This document shows positions 57,865-64,000 of a stretch of 64,000 nucleotides of DNA, piece by piece. Within the stretch, counting starts at the first letter, position 1. Every line of letters begins with the position of its first letter. Both the position numbers and the translations under genes were made by a program. The notes under the pieces were generated by a model, which saw only the letters and a list, made by a program, of their open reading frames with translations, did not search any database and was not told the origin of the DNA. Origin of the DNA: Pseudonocardia sp. HH130629-09 (GTDB taxonomy: Bacteria; Actinomycetota; Actinomycetes; Mycobacteriales; Pseudonocardiaceae); NCBI RefSeq assembly GCF_001294645.1, contig NZ_CP011868.1, positions 3,782,001 to 3,846,000 on the forward strand, written 5' to 3'.

Positions 57865-58758
57865 TCAGCTGCCGGGCGGGGGGCCACCGGCACCCGGCCC
57901 GCCACCGCCGGGGGCGGCTCCCGCGTCCGGCTGGGTGGTGACGTCGACGGCTGCGGTCAGCGCGACCGTGTAGCCCGTGGTCGGGTCGCCGGTGACCGTG
58001 GCGAGCTGCAGGGCGCCGCCGTCGTCGCCGAAGACGTTGTCGGAGGCGAGCGAGACCTTCGCCAGGTTCGTGACCGACTGCTCGTGACCGGCGGTGGCGT
58101 AGACGGCGGCGCACACGTCCTGCGGGAGGGCCACCTGGGAGGTGGCGACCGCGTTGCCGGCGTCGTTGATGTCGGCCTGCGCGGGGTACACCTCGAAGTG
58201 GACGTGCGGCCAGCGGCCGTCGTAGCAGGCCGGGACGATGCTGGTGAAGCGCACCGTCCCGTCGCTGCCGGCGACCTGGACCCCCCGCAGGTAGTTCTCG
58301 GCCCCCAGCCCCTCGGAGTACAGGGAGTACCGGCCTTCCCGGTCGCAGTGCCAGACGTAGACCGCGGCACCGGCCATGCCGGCGGCGGCCATGTCGGTGA
58401 TCGTGAGCTCCAGGGTCATCGGCACCCCGGCCGCGGTCGCCGAGCCGCTGCCGAAGCTCGACCGGATGTCGCTGCGCACCACCCCGGACTCGGTGAGCAC
58501 GTTCGCGCCGTTGGAGCCGTCGCCGGGGTACGGGCCCGCCGTCTCGTCCGGGATCTCGCCGGTCGAGGTCGCGGTCGTCGCGGTCGTCGCCGACGGGGCC
58601 GCGGTGCCGCAGGCCGCGAGCCCGGCGGTGACGGCGCCGACGCCGAGCACTGCCAGCATGCGGCGCCTGCTGAGCAGGGTGCCGAGGTCGAACCCGAGAC
58701 CCTGGTCGACGACCTCGTCGTCGGGGCGGGGCAGGGCACGGCCCTGGTAGCGCGGCAT
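57865..58758 (-). CDS. Exported intradiol ring-cleavage dioxygenase-like protein
   Basis: A 297-residue protein with an N-terminal twin-arginine-like signal (LLSRRRMLAVLGVGAVTAGL) that ends in the lipobox LAACG, so it is probably an exported lipoprotein. The dioxygenase domain keeps the iron ligands: Tyr in GRYSLYSEG and PACYDG, His in WPHVHFEV. The end is Gly/Pro-rich. Cytoplasmic relatives open aromatic rings, but the exported group has an unknown substrate. It lies 63 bases downstream-side of the winged-helix gene on the same strand. Confidence 0.9.
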   Translation of the reverse strand: MPRYQGRALPRPDDEVVDQGLGFDLGTLLSRRRMLAVLGVGAVTAGLAACGTAAPSATTATTATSTGEIPDETAGPYPGDGSNGANVLTESGVVRSDIRSSFGSGSATAAGVPMTLELTITDMAAAGMAGAAVYVWHCDREGRYSLYSEGLGAENYLRGVQVAGSDGTVRFTSIVPACYDGRWPHVHFEVYPAQADINDAGNAVATSQVALPQDVCAAVYATAGHEQSVTNLAKVSLASDNVFGDDGGALQLATVTGDPTTGYTVALTAAVDVTTQPDAGAAPGGGGPGAGGPPPGS

Positions 58759-58911
58759 GGCGGGTCCTCCGGTGCGTCGTCGTTCGGGACTGTCGTGCGG
58801 AACGAGAACGACGGTAGGAACCGGACATGGGCCCCGGATCGCACCGCCTGTGGACCCGCTGTGGACCCGGGCGGTGACGTGGCCCGCGGGGTCGCACGGT
58901 AGGCATGCCCC

Positions 58912-59442
58912 ATGGCCACCGCGACCGTCCGCCCCGCCACCGACGACGACGTGGGCGCGATCATGGCGATCCAGGACCGCACCTGGCGCACCGCCTACGC
59001 CGGGCTGCTGCCCGAAGAGGCGTTCGCCGGGCTCACCTCGGACGCCGCGCGCTCGCACTGGAGCGACGCCGTGCACGCCGGCGACGGCTACCACCTGTTC
59101 GTCGCCGTCGAGGGGGACGAGACCGTCGGGTTCGCCGCCGCCGCCCGCTACGCCGGGGCCGACGGCCTGGCGATCGCCGAGGTCAGCACGCTCCTGGTGG
59201 AGCCGCGCTGGGGCAGGCGCGGGCACGGCGGGCGGCTGCTCGCCGCCGTGGCGGCAGCGCTGCGGGAGTCCGGCTCGGACACCGGGCGCACCTGGGTGCC
59301 CGAGGCCGACACCGCCTCACGGAACTTCTACGGCCGCGCCGGCTGGGCGCCCGACGGCGCGGTACGCACGCTGGACACCGGCTCCTCGACGCTGCGCGAG
59401 GTCCGCCACGCCGGGACGCTGGACCTGCACCTGGTCGACTGA
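58912..59442 (+). CDS. GNAT family N-acetyltransferase
   Basis: A 176-residue acetyltransferase with the acetyl-CoA loop VEPRWGRRGHGGRLLAAVAA, and an early VRPATDDDVGAIMAIQDRTW and TWRTAYAGLLPEEAF as in many actinobacterial GNATs. The C-terminal FYGRAGWAPDGAVRTLD is typical. The acceptor is unknown. ATG start at 58912. Its stop lies four bases from the dapB stop, with no terminator between the converging genes. Confidence 0.9.
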   Translation: MATATVRPATDDDVGAIMAIQDRTWRTAYAGLLPEEAFAGLTSDAARSHWSDAVHAGDGYHLFVAVEGDETVGFAAAARYAGADGLAIAEVSTLLVEPRWGRRGHGGRLLAAVAAALRESGSDTGRTWVPEADTASRNFYGRAGWAPDGAVRTLDTGSSTLREVRHAGTLDLHLVD

Positions 59443-59446
59443 GGAC

Positions 59447-60690
<1,244 letters not shown>

Positions 60691-60922
60691 GGCGCCCAGC
60701 CTGCCAGCAGGTCACACGCGTCGAGTGGGCGACATCGCGGTGACGGCCGGCTGTCATCGTCACGAATGGGTAAACGCTGTGATGCTGGCCTATCGATTTC
60801 TGGTACTCGCGTGCCAGCCTCGTTGCCATCCGAAACAGTGACACCCGCTCACCGGCGGTCGTCCCACCACCCGTGCGTGCCGGTCACCACCACCACACCG
60901 CGGACGAACAGAGAAGAGCAGC

Positions 60923-61906
60923 GTGCTCCGGTACCTCCTGCGCAGGGGCGCCGGGTGGCTCGCGATGATCGTCGTCGCGACCAACCTGGTCTACTTCCTC
61001 GCGAACTCCTTCCTCGACCCCCGGGTCAACTACCTGCAGCTGCGGCCGCCGCGCACGGACGCGGAGATCGCCCGTTCGCTGGGCCAGTACAACCTGGACT
61101 CGAACGTCCCGGTCCTGGAGCGCTGGTGGATATGGGTCACCGGGATCGTGACCCGCTGGGACTGGGGCACCAGCCCGATCGGCGACCCGGTGAACGCGCA
61201 GGTGGCGTTCCGCGTCGTGGTGTCCGGGCAGCTGGTGTTCTTCTCGCTGTTGCTGTCGATCGTGATCGGGGTGGCGCTCGGGGTCTACTCGGCCCAGCGC
61301 CAGTACCGGCTCGGTGACCGCGCCGCCCAGCTGACCTCGGTGTTCACCCTGAACATCCCTTCGGCCGTCGCGGCGCTGGCGGTCGTGTTCGTCGCCATCG
61401 CGATCAACCAGGGTGTCGGCGGGACACTGTTCTACGTCGCGGGGTCCGAGTCGCCCGGGGTCACCGGGTTCTGGCCGCTGCTCCTCGACCGGGCCCAGCA
61501 CCTCGTACTGCCGACGATCTCGCTGCTGATCATCTCCTACGCGGGCTACCACCTGCTGCAGCGCTCGATGCTGCTCGACGTGGTCAACTCCGACTACGTC
61601 CGGACCGCACGGGCCAAGGGGCTGACCCGCAGACAGGCCATCCGCCGCCACGGGCTGCGCAGCTCGATGATCCCGGTCGCCACCCAGGTGGCGTTCGCGA
61701 TCCCGGCGCTGTTCACCGGTGCGGTGATCACCGAGAAGACCTTCGCCTGGCAGGGCATGGGCGACTACTTCATCCGCACCATCTCGACCAACGACATCCA
61801 CGGCGTCGTCGCCACGGCGGCGTTCGGCGCGGTGACGACGGCGGTCGGCGCCATGCTCGCCGACATCGCGGTCGTCGCCCTCGACCCGAGGGTGCGGGTG
61901 GGCTGA
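60923..61906 (+). CDS. ABC transporter permease, peptide/nickel (DppB) type
   Basis: A 327-residue inner-membrane permease with six predicted helices. The family N-terminus MLRYLLRRGAGWLAMIVVAT and the EAA-like segment DYVRTARAKGLTRRQAIRRH mark the DppB type, which moves peptides, nickel chelates or similar solutes. GTG start. It opens an operon with a DppC-type permease and a double ATPase. No substrate-binding protein gene precedes it in the window, so it likely lies downstream or elsewhere. Confidence 0.92.
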   Translation: MLRYLLRRGAGWLAMIVVATNLVYFLANSFLDPRVNYLQLRPPRTDAEIARSLGQYNLDSNVPVLERWWIWVTGIVTRWDWGTSPIGDPVNAQVAFRVVVSGQLVFFSLLLSIVIGVALGVYSAQRQYRLGDRAAQLTSVFTLNIPSAVAALAVVFVAIAINQGVGGTLFYVAGSESPGVTGFWPLLLDRAQHLVLPTISLLIISYAGYHLLQRSMLLDVVNSDYVRTARAKGLTRRQAIRRHGLRSSMIPVATQVAFAIPALFTGAVITEKTFAWQGMGDYFIRTISTNDIHGVVATAAFGAVTTAVGAMLADIAVVALDPRVRVG

Positions 61907-61907
61907 C

Positions 61908-62864
61908 ATGAGTCTGAACATGCCCGAGCTCGCCCCCACCGTCTCCGACGGTGCCGACGGCGCTCCGGGGCCGGGCGCACCCCGTCGTCGCCGGGGTGCG
62001 CGCGCCGCGCTGGTCTGGCGTCGCTACCGGCGCAACCGGCCCGCGATGGCAGGCCTGGTCGTCTTCGGTCTGCTGGTGCTGTTCTCCCTGGTAGGCGGGT
62101 TCCTCTCCCCCTACGACCACACCGACGTCGACTTCGCGGCGCTGACCGCGGCGCCGTCGCTGGACCACCCGCTGGGCACCACGGCCGGCGGCAACGACGT
62201 CTACGCCCAGGCCGTGCACGGCCTGCAGCGCTCGCTGACCATCGCCGTCACGGTCTCGCTGCTGACCACCCTGATCGCCGCGGTGGTCGGGGCGGGCGCG
62301 GCCTACCTGGGCGGCGGCCGGACCTGGGCCCGGCGCGGCGAGCGCGTCCTGCTCACGGTCGTCCACTTCCTGATGGTGGTGCCGTCGTTCCTGATCCTGG
62401 CGCTGGCCTCGCAGTGGGGGTCGGGCGACTACCGGATCCTGATCGTCGCCCTGACCCTGCTGGGCTGGATGACCACCGCCCGCGTGGTCTGGACCGTCGC
62501 GACGACGCTGCGCGAGCGCGAGTACGTCTCGGCCGCCCGCTTCATGGGGGTGTCCGGGCCGGGGATCGTCTTCCGCCACCTCATCCCGAACATCGGCTCG
62601 CTGCTCATCGTCACCTTCACCCTGAACGTGGCGAGCACCGTGCAGAGCGAGACCGCGCTGTCATTCATCGGGTTCGGCGTGCAGATCCCCGACGTCTCGC
62701 TGGGCACGATGCTCGCCGACGGCGGCTCCTCGATGGCGACCGCACCGTGGATCTTCATCGTGCCGTCGGTGCTGCTGGTGCTGCTGACCGCGTCGCTCGC
62801 GTTCGTCGGCGACGGCCTGCGCGACGCCCTCGACCCGACGTCCCGGGCCGGAGGCAGCGCATGA
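61908..62864 (+). CDS. ABC transporter permease, peptide/nickel (DppC) type
   Basis: A 318-residue partner permease. After a hydrophilic, Pro/Gly-rich N-terminus (about 35 residues) it has WRRYRRNRPAMAGLVVFGLL, the periplasmic-loop signature DHPLGTTAGGNDVYAQAVHG, and the EAA motif EYVSAARFMGVSGPGIVFRH. The start ATG is one base after the first permease's stop codon. It overlaps the ATPase gene by ATGA. Together the two permeases form the channel. Confidence 0.93.
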   Translation: MSLNMPELAPTVSDGADGAPGPGAPRRRRGARAALVWRRYRRNRPAMAGLVVFGLLVLFSLVGGFLSPYDHTDVDFAALTAAPSLDHPLGTTAGGNDVYAQAVHGLQRSLTIAVTVSLLTTLIAAVVGAGAAYLGGGRTWARRGERVLLTVVHFLMVVPSFLILALASQWGSGDYRILIVALTLLGWMTTARVVWTVATTLREREYVSAARFMGVSGPGIVFRHLIPNIGSLLIVTFTLNVASTVQSETALSFIGFGVQIPDVSLGTMLADGGSSMATAPWIFIVPSVLLVLLTASLAFVGDGLRDALDPTSRAGGSA

Positions 62865-64000
62865 ACGCCCCCGTGCTGTCCGTACGCGACCTGATCGTCG
62901 CGTTCCCCTCCGAGGCGGGCCGGGTGGCGGCCGTCCGCGGGGTCGACTTCGACCTGCTGCCCGGGCGCACGCTCGGCATCGTCGGCGAGTCCGGATCCGG
63001 CAAGTCGGTGACCTCGCTGGCGGTGATGGGGCTGCTGCCCGAGACGGCGTCGGTGACGGGCTCGATCACTCTGTCCGGCCGCGAGCTGGTCGGGTTGTCC
63101 GACGAGGCGATGTCCGGGATCCGCGGCGACGACATCGGGATGATCTTCCAGGACACGCTGTCCTCGCTGACCCCGATCTTCACCGTCGGTGACCAGCTCG
63201 TCGAGGCGATGCAGATCCACCGCGACATCGGCCGGGCGAAGGCCCGCGAGCGCGCGGTCGAGCTGCTCGACCTGGTCGGCATCCCCGACCCCCGGCGACG
63301 CGTCCGCGCCTTCCCGCACGAGTTCTCCGGCGGCATGCGCCAGCGCGTCATGATCGCGATGGCGATCGCGAACGACCCGGACGTGATCATCGCCGACGAG
63401 CCGACGACCGCCCTGGACGTCACCGTGCAGGCGCAGATCCTCGACGTGCTGAAGGTGGCGCGCGACGAGACCGGCGCCGCCGTCGTCATGATCACCCACG
63501 ACCTGGGCGTGGTCGCCGGGGTCGCCGACGACGTGCTCGTCATGTACGCGGGGCGCCCGGTCGAGACCGCCCCGGTGGACGAGCTGTTCGCCGCGCCGCG
63601 GATGCCGTACACGATCGGCCTGCTCGGTGCGGTCCCCCGCGTCGACAGCGTCGAGCGACGCCCGCTGGTCCCGGTGCCGGGCAGCCCACCCGCACCGACC
63701 GACCTGCCGACGGGCTGCCCGTTCGCGCCGCGCTGCCCGGTCGCCGTCGACGCCTGCCGCACCGCCGAGCCGCCGCTTCGGCCCGTCCCTGGTCGCGACG
63801 GCCACGCCGCCGCCTGCGTGCGGACCGGCGAGATCGTCGACGGTGCGATCGACGGCGAGCTCGTGTTCGCCGTTCCGGACCTCCTCCTCGACGACGACCG
63901 CGCCGGCGACCGCGAGGACCGCCCCGCGGTGCTGTCGGTGAGCCACCTGCGCAGGACGTTCCCCCTGATGAAGGGGTCCCTCATGCGACGCCGGGTCGGC
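62861..64000 (+). CDS. ABC transporter ATP-binding protein, double-ATPase (DppD-DppF fusion) type, partial
   Basis: The ATPase of the peptide-type importer. The first domain is complete: Walker A GESGSGKS (about residue 43), signature EFSGGMRQRVMIAMAIA, and Walker B VIIADEPTTALDV. Then comes the oligopeptide-specific C-terminal Cys cluster (CPFAPRCPVAVDAC). The frame stays open: after a linker of about 50 residues a second domain begins (AVLSVSHLRRTFPLM) and runs off the window end, so this is a fused two-ATPase protein rather than two genes. The start overlaps the permease gene stop (ATGA). Confidence 0.9.
   Translation, partial: MNAPVLSVRDLIVAFPSEAGRVAAVRGVDFDLLPGRTLGIVGESGSGKSVTSLAVMGLLPETASVTGSITLSGRELVGLSDEAMSGIRGDDIGMIFQDTLSSLTPIFTVGDQLVEAMQIHRDIGRAKARERAVELLDLVGIPDPRRRVRAFPHEFSGGMRQRVMIAMAIANDPDVIIADEPTTALDVTVQAQILDVLKVARDETGAAVVMITHDLGVVAGVADDVLVMYAGRPVETAPVDELFAAPRMPYTIGLLGAVPRVDSVERRPLVPVPGSPPAPTDLPTGCPFAPRCPVAVDACRTAEPPLRPVPGRDGHAAACVRTGEIVDGAIDGELVFAVPDLLLDDDRAGDREDRPAVLSVSHLRRTFPLMKGSLMRRRVG

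Overview
The window is high-GC DNA (strong G/C at third codon positions, many GTG starts, GGAGG-type ribosome sites) from an actinomycete. The gene set and gene order (clpX-clpP2-clpP1-tig; DUF3046-recA-recX; clgR-pspA; argA, rimO-pgsA; ftsK; dapA-rnj; thyX; dapB) fit the Pseudonocardiaceae, most likely Pseudonocardia. The genus is an inference from gene content and protein style, not a database result.

Layout. 1-3.4 kb: Clp protease and trigger factor on the minus strand. 3.6-5.9 kb: a stress locus with csbD, an ECF sigma factor, a zinc-type anti-sigma factor that seems fused to an Asp23-like domain, and two free Asp23/Gls24-like proteins. 5.9-13.2 kb: a FhuF-like Fe-S protein, then glutamate synthase gltB-gltD. 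13.3-19.7 kb: small accessory genes, a frameshifted NYN-LOTUS RNA-biology gene, an esterase, a solo molybdate-binding lipoprotein and a decayed glycosidase. 19.7-22.5 kb: recX, recA and DUF3046, with a LexA box and a RecA-independent damage promoter. 22.5-28.8 kb: a small membrane protein, an MFS remnant and the large helicase Lhr. 28.9-32.5 kb: a catabolic island (C-N hydrolase, GntR, MFS, DUF2848) with two TGTATAC operators. 32.5-35.4 kb: a small membrane protein, a GT39 transferase and an Nei glycosylase. 35.6-39.8 kb: pspA, clgR, pgsA, rimO and argA. 39.9-44.6 kb: an accessory pocket with several disrupted genes. 44.8-51 kb: ftsK, rnj, dapA and a TIGR03085 gene. 51-64 kb: MFS, Crp/Fnr, thyX, an RHH-DUF4097 pair, an F420-type reductase, a winged-helix protein, an intradiol dioxygenase, a GNAT, dapB-DUF456, and a peptide-type ABC operon that runs off the end.

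The conserved backbone (dapB, thyX, dapA, rnj, ftsK, rimO, pgsA, clgR, pspA, recA, recX) lies on the minus strand. Most accessory pockets are on the plus strand between backbone genes, and several contain broken genes.

Three stress circuits can be read directly. ClgR boxes lie before clpP1 and before clgR itself, tying proteolysis to the clgR-pspA envelope-stress locus. recA carries both a LexA box and a RecA-independent (PafBC-type) promoter. csbD has a sigmaB/sigmaF-like promoter next to the ECF sigma/Asp23 locus.

Four genes show the same type of one-base loss in or beside G/C runs, so either systematic read error or real decay has to be considered for those genes.
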